From positions 68,711,737 through 68,775,736 of the forward strand of contig CM036170.1 of NCBI GenBank assembly GCA_020631735.1: 64,000 nt of DNA, written 5' to 3'. The number at the start of each line of letters is the position of its first letter. The stretch's first letter is position 1. Source of the DNA: Saccharum officinarum. Taxonomy: Eukaryota; Streptophyta; Magnoliopsida; Poales; Poaceae. Below are positions 22,770 through 35,148 of the stretch, one piece after another. Made by a program: the position numbers and the translations under genes. The notes under the pieces were generated by a model that worked only from the letters and a program-made list of their open reading frames with translations, made no database searches and was not told the origin of the DNA.

Positions 22770-24315
22770 AGTAGTGATCTTTGTTGCGTGTGTCAATTGA
22801 AGTAAGGTTTTTGTGGTATGTAGTTTATTTGACAAATTGTAATGGCTGTAGGCGGAGGGCATAGGAGGATGGAGTGTATGACGGGAAGGGATGACTTGAC
22901 TGTATGATGTACGTTCAAAGGTGATGCAATATTCGTAGTTGCGTAATTAAATTGAAGGTGCCTGTTTGTACTATGCAGTTTGCCTCAAACTTGTACTGGT
23001 TGCAGGACTTGGATCGTTTTCAACGGTGCATATGCAGTTTGGATAGTAGGCTGAAGAAGTGCACAAATTTGTATATTTTGCATATATGCCTAAGCATCCG
23101 TTGTCGTATGGTGTATTATTTTGTTGTATGGACTGTACAATTGAAGTAGGATCTAATGTATGATTGAAGAGATATGTGAAGGCTTAAGGAGTGATAGATT
23201 GAAGTACCTATGGACTGCTATTTAGGGAGTAGCGAAGATTGAGGTTGATGAACTGTTAGGAAAGAACTTGTGAGTGGACTGTTAGTAGCATCTGACATGC
23301 ATGGTGATATTTGTGATTCCAATTATGGGTTCAAGACCCAAAACTCCTTGCTGTGTTGGCGCCATGTTTAAATGTGTGTTGTTGTTGTTGGCGGCGCTAT
23401 TGGTTGTTTGCATGAGCTACTGTTATGCCAACTATTTGAATTTGAATTGGCTGGGTGCTGGATGGAGTTGGCTGGCAAGCTGGTTCAGCACCAGCTCCAA
23501 CCAGCCAATCCAGCCCTGCCGAACAGGCTTTGTGTTTTTTTGCAGGTGATGGTTAGGCAGCAAGTGCAAGCAGTACGTGCTTTTGTGAATGGTTTTTGCT
23601 TCATCGAGTGATTTCTCTTTGCAACAGTGAAGTACTACTTCTAGCAATCATTAGCTCATCATTGAGAAATTAAATTATTTCATTCTGCTTGAGAAGAGTA
23701 TTCACGATTGTGTAATAATTTCGTTTGCTCCTTATTGCTGCTAGTTTTCGTGGGCTTAGCGCAGTGCACGAGCAGACCAGTGCCAATTCCGGTTTCTTTC
23801 TCTAGGTGAACTTTTTAGTTACTCTCGTCACCCGTTGGCTTTTGGGTATCTAGTTTCGGGGACGGTTGTCATGTCTTGTTCTTGCTGGTGAATTTAGGAC
23901 AACGGCTGAATATTTTGAAAGAAATTTGAGGCTCCCATTCAAACCCCCCTCTGACCGCCGTTTTTGTCCTTCAAATTCATCTCAAAATTGTCCGTGTTTT
24001 GTACCTAAAAGTGTGTTGCTTTAACTCATGTGGCTATAGTAGGCTTAGATATTTATCAATGATCGCATCACGTATTCCAATTCATTTTTGGATTGGTCTC
24101 TGTAACATGGTTGTACACTCTGCTATGGTTCATATGTGTACACAGAAGAGTTCCGGACCATGGAAACTCTTCGTATTCTAATTCATTTTAGAATTGAACA
24201 TTGCACCGTTTTTGGATACGCTACTCTAACTCGTAGGGATTGAGAGAGATTGGATCAGTCAGATCCTCATCGGGCGGTTCTTCTGACACTGATGGACCAA
24301 GAAACCTTCCCCTCT
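22770..24315. other. Repeat-rich intergenic DNA
   Basis: No gene is recognised. 23340-23530 holds the putative right inverted repeat of the Harbinger element. 23700-24300 is unremarkable, with TTCGTATTCTAATTCATTTT-like AT-rich words. Confidence 0.4.
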
Positions 24316-24318
24316 TTA

Positions 24319-24548
24319 GGGCATGTTTGGTTTGAGTGTTAAAGTTTAACAAACACTGTAGCACTTTCGTCTTATTTGATAAAAAGTTTTTAATTTTGGA
24401 CTAATTAGGCTTAATAGATTTGTCTCGTAAATTACTCCTAATCTGTGTCGACATGCATGCAATTAGTATATATTTAGTACTCCATGCATTTGCCGCAATA
24501 TTGATGTGATGGGAGTTAAACTTTAACATGTTGTAACCAAACGGGGCC
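24319..24548. mobile_element. Tourist-like MITE with TTA target duplication
   Basis: The 230-bp element has ends GGGCATGTTTGGTT (left) and, reverse complemented, GGCCCCGTTTGGTT (right), continuing into GTTAAAGTTTAAC-type subterminal complementarity. TTA flanks it at 24316-24318 and 24549-24551. It is non-coding. It lies downstream of the second nsLTP-like gene. Confidence 0.75.
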
Positions 24549-24801
24549 TTAATATTAGAGAAGAGCAGAGTAGAGAAGAGAAGCAGAGTAGAGAAATAGA
24601 GGGCCAGGATCACTTCATACATATTATATCATAATATAAATTATATTATATTATATAATACAAGTAAATGAAACGCATACAACTTATTTAGGAGACTATC
24701 TGACATACAGACCAAGTCTCTTCGCCGAAGGTACAGAGGATGTACACAGCACTTGTTCAGGTAGGGACCAAACAGCACCGATGTTCGTCAACACACGAGC
24801 A

Positions 24802-25254
24802 TTAAGCAAGCGCACCAGGAACGTGATAGCCTTGGAAAAAAAAACAAGCACAACAATCTCAAGTCAGATGTGATATATAAGCTTTTTACTGTTAATTACA
24901 CACAGTAGGCTACTTACTTCCGCACTGGGAGCCAGGCTTGAGGGGCCTCCCGCAGTAGCTGGCGACGTAGACGACCTTGTCCATGCAGACGATCGTCTCC
25001 ACCGTCGGGGTGACCTTGGAGCAGAGGCACGGTATGTTCACCCTCTGGACCACGCCGCAGCAGGCCGCCGATGGCGGGATCTTGGGATCAGCCGGGAAGC
25101 GGACGTAGTCTTGGCAGTTGGTTATCAGGTCCTGCAGGTCCTGGTTGCAGTCGCCCGTCGGCGGGTCCTCGGGCGTCGTCGTCGCCGGCCTCGCCGCCGC
25201 TGCGGCCATTGCAAGGCCAAGCAGAACCATGCACGCGAGGAACAGCCTTGCCAT
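24802..25254 (-). CDS. nsLTP-like secreted 8-cysteine protein, 2 exons, 121 aa
   Basis: Exon 1 is 25254-24918 and exon 2 is 24830-24802, with an 87-bp intron (GGAA|GTAAGT ... TCCAAG|GC). The spliced C-terminus reads CGSYHVPGALA. The signal peptide is MARLFLACMVLLGLAMAAAA. After a short Thr/Pro-rich linker the mature domain shows C...C...CC...CLC...C...C plus a ninth Cys just before the intron. These are features of non-specific lipid transfer proteins (bifunctional inhibitor/LTP/seed albumin fold), which carry lipids in the apoplast. It shares the intron position and phase and the core FPADPKI, ACCGV and VCMDKVVYVA with the gene at 3820-4258, so the two are tandem paralogues now 20 kb apart. 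Confidence 0.88.
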
Positions 25255-25370
25255 GTTTCTGGTTGCTACGGGCCGGCGCTGCTGCTGCTGCTGCTACCGC
25301 GCTAGTGTCAGTTTGTAACTATTAGCATGCACTAGCTTGGTGTGTGGTTTTGCCGAATGGATGACTGGGC

Positions 25371-25378
25371 TTATATAG
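25371..25378 (-). promoter_or_regulatory. TATA box of the second nsLTP-like gene
   Basis: The minus strand reads CTATATAA, about 120 bp upstream of the ATG at 25254, in a position consistent with a core promoter. Confidence 0.6.
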
Positions 25379-25379
25379 G

Positions 25380-25958
25380 TATCATCATCGTATAACAAGA
25401 CAAAGTACAATGGTGTTTGCGTCGCATGTGCCTTTGGTTTACCGCAAGTTCAGCCGTCCTGCCACGGCAAAGCACAGATCGGAGGTATATAGAAAAATCG
25501 TCAGAGCCGATGATCACTCTTGACTCGAGTCTGGACGCTATATACTGCCTTGGTATATCCCCCATCATGCACGCTAGTGCGGTAATGCCATTGAGGCATA
25601 TGACTAAACTAATTCCATGGCTCCAGCTATATGATATTCTGAAATATAGATATAGAGTGTTCCGTTCTCTAAGAAAGTGAAGAGTTATTGAATTATCCAC
25701 CATTTCACAGAAAACTAATTAATACGTCATCTGTCCAAATTAAATTCCAGAAATTGACACTAACTTGTCGTTGCAACTCCGAACAGAAAAAAAGAAAACT
25801 AAATGGCGTCCAGAAGATGGAGGATCTGCTATATTTACAAGGCGTATGTCGATTCCTCCACTGAACTCAGTTCACTCCAGGGACCAGGAGACATGATGTA
25901 GCTTTCGCTTCATTTTCTTTGTCAGCGCAGCTGGACCACAGTCTGAACTGTGTTGGCG
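25380..25958. other. Intergenic DNA between the nsLTP-like gene and the PAP unit
   Basis: This is the upstream flank of the nsLTP-like gene. No coding signal is seen. The last bases before 25959 are the point where the sequence after the N gap begins to match. Confidence 0.4.
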
Positions 25959-26419
25959 TATATTATGCAGAGCTTAGATGTTGCCGTAATGGTTTAGCAT
26001 ACTTGATGTCGAAACAAATTTTAGTTCCCTATACTTTCGATGATTCCAAAAACCTCTTATGTCAAATGAAATATATTTGTAATTTGCTAATTCACCAAAC
26101 ACCAGGCCAGAGATGGAGAGGAAGAGTGTTGAGAGGGAGAGAAACACTCGAGCGCGAAATAGCGTTACCGAACTTAGAAGTTCAGGAGCCCGTGTTACGC
26201 AGCTACAACTACAAAATGGCACTTGTGGATCAATATACTGCACAGAGGGATATGGAACTATATCGATGTAGAGATGTCATAAAAAATCATACACTACACA
26301 GATAACTATAGAACTTAATTAGGCAATGCGCTTATGTGTAATTCAGTGCCATTTTTTATAGCATAACAAAAATATAAGTAGCTCCAGGCCTCCAGTTCCA
26401 TCTTTTCCATAAACTGCAG

Positions 26420-29400
26420 CTACGGTTGCACTGGCTGGTTCCGTAGCCTCCTTGTCGGATCTGGCTTCACAATTCTAAATTGGTCCCGAACCTCCATCAT
26501 ACTCGAGCTTACAAACTGAAGAAAACAGAGTAACAATTGTTCAGAGAGAAATGCCAAAATGACGCTCTTTCGGAATTTTCTGGAGTTTTCGTTATTCAAT
26601 GCCACTTTAATCTCTGAAGCACTATTTCAATCAAACATGTGAGAAGATAGAAAACATTGAGAAAAAGGAAAGGAAATACAAAAACTGACCTGAACCAGCA
26701 TATCACCTCTTGTGGCATGCACCCTGGCATACCCGAACTCTGAAACTCTTGATAAGCTCCACTTGTTCAACTGATTATTTGGAAATCAAGGCAAGATTGT
26801 TAACAAGCATGTATAGTATTGGATATCAATTTATAGTTATAAACTTAAAACTATTTCTCAAATCTTAATGTTCACTGAATAATTATTACAAGAAATCTCA
26901 TGTATATCATACTTCTTCAAGATCATGCACTACTTGCTTTGGACTACAAAAGACTTGTTACTATAATTCTTACCACAATCTTAGGGAACTTGTCCAAGCT
27001 AAACCCTCCAGCTCCAACAATGGCATGAACAGGCGCAGTATATTTGCTGTTGTCATAAGTATCAATTCCACTTGCATCCTTCTTTGGCTCGCCTTTGCAT
27101 ATGCTCTGGTATACTGCACAAGTCCTCTCATAGTTGTGTACATGGCCAAAGAAAACCAAATCCACCTACTCACCCAAAAAACAAAACATGCTACTATGGT
27201 TAGCGTAGTCAGATCAGCTGGTCATTTCTTTTCATACCAGCCTGACGTAGTTAAGTTTCAGTTTTCAAGTGTGATTTCTTACCTGGTACTTGAGTAAGAG
27301 TGGCTCAATGGAGGCCACAAAAATTGGATCTACATTAACTGGTATTCCGACATGGGATGAATACATCGGTCTATGCCTGCAATTTTCATTGAAGTATGGT
27401 GATTCTGTTTCTTGTATCTGAATAGCACATATTGCAGATTCAAGAAAAACAAAGTATAAAACGAAAGAACTTAAGTATGTAATTTTACTGGGTCGGCATG
27501 ATCTGTCCATAGCCAAGCTACTTCAAAACAAACATGCTTATGTACTCACCCAATGAAAATTACCCATGGGGTCCTCGATATATTGACTGATGACAAGTCT
27601 TGATTCATCCATTTGTACTATTCAAACAATAAACTTTTCAGAGAGACAATACATACATTTCTAAGTCCGAACAATACACGAAAAGTTCCAATTGATTGTA
27701 TACCTGCTCCGACTTCTCTGACCACTTATGCTCAGTTGACATCACGACGAAGTGAATGCTCCCTTGCTCAATTGAATACCATGGCTTATCCTTACTGACA
27801 GCTGGCATTTGGAAATATGACTCATATGCAACTCCACATTCGCCACCTGAATCTGGGGTCACATATACAGAACCAGATTCTGCATAATCCCTGAGGCAGA
27901 CAACGCAAGTTCATGGTCAATGATGGTGCATTTCAAGACACAAATCAACTGTTCAGATTAGACTGCAAACTTAAGATTTTAAAAGTAGCAGTTACCTTTC
28001 GTGATTACCAATAGCGGTCATATAGGGAACTCGAGAAGCGACTGGCGCTATGAGGTTTAGGAAGAAGTCCCATTCAACCAGAAAGCCTGTAGCATAGCTT
28101 ATATCTCCTATGTGGAAGACTGAATCGACCTTTCCTGTCTGGATTTCTTTAGCCACTGCCTTGGCCAAAGAAATTGATCCAGGCTGCAAACGCATGCCGT
28201 GAGAGTTACTTCTGAATACAAAACCCAGAGTTAAGCGATTCTGTTGCTGGAGGCAACATTTTGGTCTACCTGAATGTAGTGTTCCACTGATGGGTCCAGC
28301 GGAGCCTTCCCCATATCACCATAGATCACAAATGATGTCTCGGGTGAGCCCGCAGCTGGTGGCATTCTGAATTTGTTTGTGCCACTCCAACCCACAGAAT
28401 CACTGCACAAGCACAAACTCAAAATCTGTGTGAACACACAAAACATCCATCTCCTTTGGTTGCCAGAATGTTACCTTACTATCACCCATGGCATTTTCTA
28501 ATTCTGAAGCGTTGTGGATCAGTAGTTTTGTTTGCAAGGATCTTAGTCACAAGAGGACTTTACCTTCCGTAACGGTAGGTGTAGGACTGAGAAGGCTGGA
28601 GCCCGGTCATGACAGCCGTGTGAATGTAGCCAGGGTCATGCCACCCGAAATCCTTGGCAGGGCTTGGTAACAAGGGGCTACCTGCACGGAGATAAGTTTG
28701 CCCAAGCAATTCCAGAATCAAACACTGTCACATTTCCTCAGTAACGTCTGCTCTCTCATAAACGGACGATCACAGCTTACTGCACATATCATTCTGCGTG
28801 AACGTTGCCACTTGAGAAGTCGCAGACTTGCCTACTCCGTACTGAACCTGCTGCGGCCTCCGGTCGCCGCTCACCCAGGTAAGCCTCATCTGGCAACACC
28901 CAATGCATGCTTCCAGCGCTCAGATACAGTGCCGCAGAGCTGTTGCTATTGCAGAAAATCACCGTAGAATGAACGAAGAGACAACGGTGGGACTGCTCAC
29001 CGATGTGGCCGTGGAGTCGGTGCTGGAGAGGTGGCCGTAGAGCGGGCTGGCGGGGTTGGCGAACCGGAGCGCGCCGGACCGCCTGAGGACGCACGGCGTC
29101 CGGAAGCCGCCGGAGAAGAGCACGAACTCGATATCGGTGCGGAAGTTGACGACGTGGAAGGTGACGGTGGCGGCGCAGGTGCGGACGTTGCAGGCGCCCG
29201 ACGCGTCGCGCTTCTGGCATGCCGCGGTCTTGCAGCCCAGGTAGCCAGGGTCGCGCGTCAAGTACTGGGCCTGCACAACCCCCGGCAAGAGGACCGCGTC
29301 AAATAATCTCAAGCTCAATTCGGCCCGAAACATGGCGTCTTTAGCAGCCCATGCATAACTTGGCCCATTATTTGGGACGGCCTTGAAGATCATGGGTGTG

Positions 29401-30300
29401 CGAGAGCATGTTGCCCATTTGAACCATGCAACGCACGTGATGCATGTGATGACAATGTACCATACCATACGGATGGCCAATGTTTGCACGCTAGCTTAGG
29501 CTTGCTTCATTCATCATTATGGATGCCCATTCTTGTGAGACATGTTGCATTGGGCCGGTACCGAAAAATGTCGCTATGATCAAATACTTAACCACCTATA
29601 GCTTCCTTTTCTTAAACTCAGCAACCTCTTAATGAAGAGAACGACTTGAACATGGCAGAAAGAAGTTTGTATAGCAATTCGTGGCAACTAGTACACTTAG
29701 TACGTAGGCAAGGATGAGCCAGCGAAAACAGAAGGGTGAAGCAAACTTGTTTCCGAAACTTGCCTTGACAGGGTAGTGGCACAGAAGCGGGAGATGCGCT
29801 AGATCGCCGGTCTGGACGTAGTTAGCACCACTCAAAGGGCATCCAGAGACACTGCGCATGCACCAATTCACGGAGAGACCAGAGACGACGACGATCCGTT
29901 ATCAAAAATAAATAAACGATCGAAACAGCTACTCAGCTAGCAGTACGCCAGTCAAAATTATTGCTATAACTTGTTTCTAAAATTACCTGGAGTAGTTGGA
30001 AGGCGTGATCATTGCGACCCAGTCATCGGCGTCGGGCCTGAGGACGCCGGCCACGGTCACCCTGACGAACGCCTCGTCGGGGAGCGGCGCCCCGCCGGTG
30101 CTCACGCTGATCGCCAGGTACGGGCTCGGGTTGGAGCACACGCCCAACCTCCTCCGGTTCACCGTCCTGAACTCCGACTTCCCTGCGAAGCTCTCATGCA
30201 GCATCTCCGGAGGCGGCGGCGGTGGCGGCGTCCAGCACGACACGGCGGTGCAGAGGCCGAGGAACACTAGCAACGCAACGCCGGAGCCGGAGAGACCCAT
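26420..30300 (-). CDS. Purple acid phosphatase, PAP1-like, copy A, 13 exons, 645 aa
   Basis: Exons: 30300-29987, 29851-29764, 29270-29001, 28889-28781, 28681-28564, 28402-28270, 28183-27996, 27890-27704, 27617-27550, 27376-27283, 27165-26974, 26770-26690, 26515-26420. All joins keep frame. Intron 2 has a GC donor (AAG|GCAAGT); the others are GT-AG. A signal peptide (MGLSGSGVALLVFLGLC) is followed by an N-terminal beta domain and the metallophosphatase domain with GDMG (Asp329), GDISY (Asp371, Tyr374), GNHE (Asn404), FIGH (His493) and GHVH (His531, His533). These are the dinuclear-metal ligands of the family. Length and motif context suit large secreted plant PAPs often annotated as PAP1-like or nucleotide pyrophosphatase/phosphodiesterase; some relatives are labelled probably inactive. 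Such proteins act in phosphate release in the apoplast or vacuole; the substrate here is unknown. ATG at 30300 is preferred over an upstream GTG. Confidence 0.92.
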
Positions 30301-30360
30301 CGCAACGTACACAGTTACGCACGCGTGAGACTACGGCCGCGCACAAAATGTGCCTCAAGA

Positions 30361-30370
30361 TTATATATAA
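30361..30370 (-). promoter_or_regulatory. TATA box of PAP copy A
   Basis: TTATATATAA, about 65 bp upstream of the ATG at 30300. It reads the same on both strands. The distance suits a short 5' UTR. Confidence 0.6.
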
Positions 30371-31026
30371 GCACTACCGGGAGGAGCTGATCGATCGAGG
30401 AGGCGCGAGACTATTAGGGCCGCACCAGCACTAACAAGGATGTCTTCCCTCTCCCGTGTGGACAGTTACAGGCTTACATACAGCTTAGATATACCTATAT
30501 TATATAACAATATACTCCTAAGACTAAATTATATATTCGTGGGGATATAGCTTTGACTGAATATAATATATAAAAAGAAAAAAAGATGCTAGAAGTTGTA
30601 TCTTCATTGACATTTATAGCTTTGACTCGATATCCCTATCTTAACATTGATTAACTTTAGAGAAAAGACTAACATCATTTATGACATTAAATAAAACATT
30701 ATAAAAATCTATTCAATGATATATCTAGTAATATACTAATTTTATATCATAAATATTAGTGCTCTTTTCTATAAATTTAGTCATCTTAAAATAGTTTGAT
30801 TTAGAATAATTCTAGAAGTTGATTCATTTTGAGACGAGTGGAGCGTGCATGTGGACAATTCTTTCACAAAGGGCACAAAAATTAATTAATTAACTCTGGA
30901 AAGCAAGAAATAGCAACATGATATTGTGCGTTAAATATAACTAGTATAATGCCCGTGTTAACGCTACGGTGATATTTGGTAATACAAATCAAACAATAAA
31001 AAGTGAATTACCTGCACAAGGAATAC
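30371..31026. other. PAP copy A upstream region
   Basis: AT-rich 5' flank without a recognisable gene. It contains a GATATAG(C)TTTGACT word twice (about 30543 and 30615), with similar surroundings, suggesting an old short duplication. Confidence 0.4.
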
Positions 31027-31029
31027 TTA

Positions 31030-31346
31030 GGGTCTGGTTCTGGCCGTGGGTCTCCACGCGGTTGCCGACGGCGCCAAATTTTGGCTTCGGCGCCATAGGA
31101 GAGGCGTGATTTTGTAATATAAGTAGTAGTGGTAGCCACAATTTTGACAGGAACCAATCAGCAACCGGGTCTCCACGTAGTTGCCGGCGGTGCCAAATTT
31201 TGGCTTCGGCGCCATAGGTGAGGCGTGATTTTGTAATATGAGTAGTAGTGGCAGCCACAATTTTGACAGGAACCAATCAGCAGCGGGAGAACCAGTGGCC
31301 CCTGCAGTCCGGCGTGGCTTGCGTTGACAGGGAACCAAACACCCCC
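31030..31346. mobile_element. MITE-like element with internal 119-bp tandem duplication, copy A
   Basis: The ends GGGTCTGGTTCTGG (left) and, reverse complemented, GGGGGTGTTTGGTTCC (right) are imperfect inverted repeats flanked by TTA at 31027-31029 and 31347-31349. Two direct units (31048-31166 and 31167-31285), each starting GGGTCTCCACG, fill most of the element. It lies about 0.7 kb upstream of the PAP start codon. Confidence 0.6.
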
Positions 31347-31349
31347 TTA

Positions 31350-32233
31350 GTTTCAAAAGATTTGGATCCAATATTACTACGGGAACACCCATCTCTTTGC
31401 CAAATAGAGCTTTATTATCTTGGATTCAACAGTATCTTACAAAAGAGGACTCTTGTCACAAAACTGAGTCTTTGACATGACATATTTGCAAAATATGAAC
31501 GTTCATACACAACTTTATTTCGCTCCACTCTAAACTTCTCAATTTTTGAGCTTTGCAGCTACCAGCCTTCCTTCTGAGCTCATGGGCGATCGATGTCACC
31601 AAGGAGCGATCAGGTTGTACTTGCACGTGTCAACAAAAGAAAAACAAGAAAGAAAACTCATGAGCTATTTGACTCGAGCTGTCGAGCATGCTGCAGCTTC
31701 TGTTTCTGCTTCTACCGAATCCCCTCCAAGCATGGTACAACTTCTGCTTCCTCAACATCCCTGCAATGTTTACACAGATCACGCCACCTAGTTAATTTTG
31801 GTTGCCCATCTCTTATCTAAAAACTATAGGACACTACTACACTCAATACCAGCCATATAAGCATAAAGAAATTTGAGATTACTTCAGGCAGTTTGGTTGG
31901 ACCCTTTTCCACAAGCATTAGCAATCAGTCTAGTCCAGAATGCTAGAGATCATTTTCTGAAGGTAGAATCCACCACTTTCTCATAGCCTAATCCTCTAGA
32001 AACAGGATAGCAGTCTACCTATAATCTTCCATATGCCAATCCAATAGTAGCCTCACACGTGACATTTCATATGCCAATCCAGTAGTAGGCACCACAAATC
32101 AAAGCAGAAAAGTTTGCAGTGTCGCGTCACAAGAACAAACTTAACGAGTGACTTCCATTTAGAAGAATAATCAAATCGTACCTATTACCAGCTCTGCATC
32201 TCCACCGCGTTATGCTTTGATTGCCCCCAGACT
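31350..32233. other. Intergenic DNA, possible minus-strand exon remnants
   Basis: No protein family is recognised. A short direct repeat CATATGCCAATCCA(A/G)TAGTAG occurs at about 32032 and 32069. Confidence 0.35.
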
Positions 32234-32238
32234 GTCAC

Positions 32239-35143
32239 TGTAACACCCCGGTGTTACGCAAGCATTTAGGCATTGCAAATCATGCATATTATGCATCATC
32301 AAGCATCATAATCATACATGCCTAATCATGTTAAATAAACATTGAAACAATGCTTTGAAACATTGAAACATGGACTTGAAACATGCTTGTTTACTTAACT
32401 AATTAACTTTTAATGGTTCACCATGATTTTTGGAGCAACTTTGTTATTCAAAGTTTTCTAAAAATTTGCTTTTAAAAATATTATTGAAAATGGTCAAAAT
32501 ACCCTTTATTTAGCTTTTAACTTCCAATTCAAAATCTATTTGGATTTTTGAGTTGGTCCCTTAATAAAAGTTGTAGAGAATTAAATTCCAAGCAACTTTC
32601 ATTTTTGGGTCATTTTCAGAAAAGGTCATTTTCTTACTCCAAATCTGGTGAAACAAATTTTGCTAAGTTTCTTTTGAGTAGATTTACAGCATAAAAATAT
32701 TGCACGTTGATTTTGAGATACTTTTCTGTGGAGCTTTATTTAAGTCTTGTAATTGCTATTTATCTTAGAAAAGGAATAGTAAATAGAATATATATCAGAA
32801 AAATATGGTTCCACTTGCATTAGTTTTCTTTTGTGATATAGTTGTTGGGAAAAATGTATTCTATACATGTTCTGTGTGAAATTATTGATGTCTAGTTCAA
32901 GTGCTATTTATTACCTAGATTTGTTATTTTCTTTATAAGGGAAAAATATGAATAAAACATGCATGTGATAAATTTTGCACAGTGATTATTTACTGTGTAG
33001 AATCTAGGAAAAATGATAAATCTGTTGTTTGATACTTTTCATAATACAAAGTATTTTGATGCTCATATTTATGTCATATCTTGTCATTTTTGTGTAAGCA
33101 GTTTTGCTTATTCAATTCACATAAAAATTTTATGGTAGACTAATTTTGGGGTGGCTGTGCTACAGTATTTTTCTTAGGTTTTTATGAGCACCAGAATTAT
33201 AGATTGCTGTTGTAGCCCTAGTTTAAATTGAATATAAGATAATAATTTCTAATGCATGTTTGTTTAATAATGTTTGCTTTGGTGTATCTTTGAAGCATCT
33301 TAGCTTGCTGCGGTGACTTGGTATGTAGTATAGTGGTTGTAGTATTAGTTTAGTAGTACATGTTCTTGGATGATGTTGACTACCTTATAGAAGAGTTGTA
33401 TTTCTAATCTATCCAATAAAGTAAACATGTTCATCTACATTCTATTCATCATGATCATTCTATGTCATCTCTCCAATGCACCTATGCATGAGCACTTATA
33501 CATCTGCATCATACATGATCACAGGAAGGAATTCCGGTAGTAGTTCCCGAGGAACCGGAAGAGCAGCCCGAGGTGCAAGAGCAGGAGGTTCCCGAGGCAG
33601 ACGAGGAGATCGGTGAGGATCTTTCAGAGTGCCCCGACCATCGCCCGAGCTCTTTCGAAAGAGGCAAGCCCCGGAGCAATTTTCTCCCTCGGTTTGCAAA
33701 ACATTTAATTAATGTTCTACTTTAATTGATGCATTACGTTCATGAGTCGTTTGCAACTGTTGCTGCATTATACCTTGTTTACCTTTGTATACCATATCCT
33801 TGTTACCCTAGTATCCGCAGTCGAGTCAATGCTTAGCTGGCTTAGATCGGTAGAAGTCGGGTGATTTCCTATCACCTGCGAGCTATAGGTGAGTACCTGG
33901 ATCTTGATTGGCTAAATGTGGCATCGTGAGATATAACTAAGTGTTAATATGAAGTTGAGACCGGACAGAGACTTACAGGGTTTCGGACTGTAGCGATTTC
34001 CGTCTGTGTCGATTAAGGACCGACCGTTGTTGGGCGTCGAGTCATGTTGAACGCATGCCTCATATTTAGCTGGCCGGATAAAGTACTTTCCGACCGCGAA
34101 ACTGGGAGATTATTCGGGCCGAGTAGATTGCCCGCAGCGCACTGTACCGGGGAAGGTGTGGTAGGACACGGGGGGCGCGATGATAAGACCAAAGGACAGT
34201 CGGTCGGCCCCCGGGTACATGTGGTTCCTGGCAAACTTGGGACTTTACCTGGATAGTTGACTCAGTGACCAATATCTCACTTTAGCGGATAAGTGAGGTT
34301 TGTGTAAGGAATAAATTACCAGCTGGTTAATAATCGATTCGAATCGCCATCGTTCACTGGATAGTGAACCCTTGACTTGAGTTACTTCATCGTAGTAATG
34401 TTGATGGAACACCTGGACAGTTAAAATGGATATGACATTATGGTAGTTGATATTGATCACTGGTTATCATTACTTGTTAATCACATATTTACTCAGTATA
34501 GGTGCAAATGTAGCCGACAGGTTAATAATTATGAACTTGACAATAATGCTTTCGGAAAGATTCTTGTAATACTAAAAATGTCTTTTTGCAAATGAGTCAG
34601 CTACCCCACGATAAAGCCTTCATAATCCTTGGTGTCATTTTATTTTCGGTTATGTCGGGTAAGTCTAGCTGAGTACCTTCTCGTACTCAGGGCTTTGTTC
34701 CCACTTGTTGCAGATGGGCAGATGTATTACGGCTACTGTATCAACTGCCTTTATCCTGCGATGGGTGAAGCTTAGGACCATGGGCAGTGGTAATTCCCTA
34801 CGTCTCATCTAATGTTTTTGTTGGAGATGATCATCAGCTGGCACTGTACTCGAACTCTGTGTGAGTGTGTGGGTGAATTTGAACTAAATGCTTCCGCTAC
34901 TTTTATTTAAACTTGGTTTGTAATAATTATGTTTAAACTCCGATGTATCCGTGATGTGAACTGTTATGTAATTTGTGATGGCGACCGCTAAACTTATTAC
35001 GATCTTGGCTGGTATGTGAGTTGGTTTGAAATCCTCGAGATTTCGTGGACTATCGGGTTATACGGGCTTAAGTTTGCTAAATCGTCTGCTCCGGTGAATA
35101 ATTTTTCTTACTTAATTTCATATAATTGGTCAGTTCTGTTACA
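32239..35143. mobile_element. Solo LTR, 2.9 kb, probably Gypsy chromovirus (Tekay/Del type), copy A
   Basis: The segment runs from TGTAACACCCCGGTGTTACG to GGTCAGTTCTGTTACA with TG...CA ends and a perfect 5-bp target duplication GTCAC (32234-32238 and 35144-35148). There is no internal domain, primer binding site or second LTR, so it is a solo LTR left by recombination between two LTRs. A large LTR starting TGTAACACC is typical of Tekay/Del-like chromoviruses; that assignment is from memory. A GC-rich purine block at 33520-33680 stands out in the otherwise AT-rich LTR. Confidence 0.8.
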
Positions 35144-35148
35144 GTCAC

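Larger units (their letters stand above)
18427..23526 (+). mobile_element. Decayed PIF/Harbinger transposon, boundaries tentative
   Basis: The element carries the two genes typical of PIF/Harbinger: a Myb/SANT-like protein (19795-20707) and a DDE transposase (21146-22769), both on the plus strand. The proposed ends are the imperfect inverted repeats GCCTATTCGGTAGGG at the left and, reverse complemented, GCCTGTTCGGCAGGG at the right. I could not see a convincing TWA target duplication, so the ends may be wrong even though the gene content is clear. Confidence 0.5.

Noticed and set aside
28789..29220. Arg/Leu-rich 143-codon frame over PAP exons 3 and 4 (also 42778-43209)
   Set aside because: It is an out-of-frame reading of the PAP exons; the true frame gives the family sequence.
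30989..31392. Minus-strand frames of about 95-121 codons with internally repeated peptides (also 44972-45375)
   Set aside because: The repetition reflects the 119-bp tandem duplication inside a MITE-like element, not a repeat protein.
33496..33699. 67-codon frame inside the solo LTR (also 47478-47681)
   Set aside because: It lies inside an LTR, has no recognised domain and is probably a chance result of the local purine-rich block.
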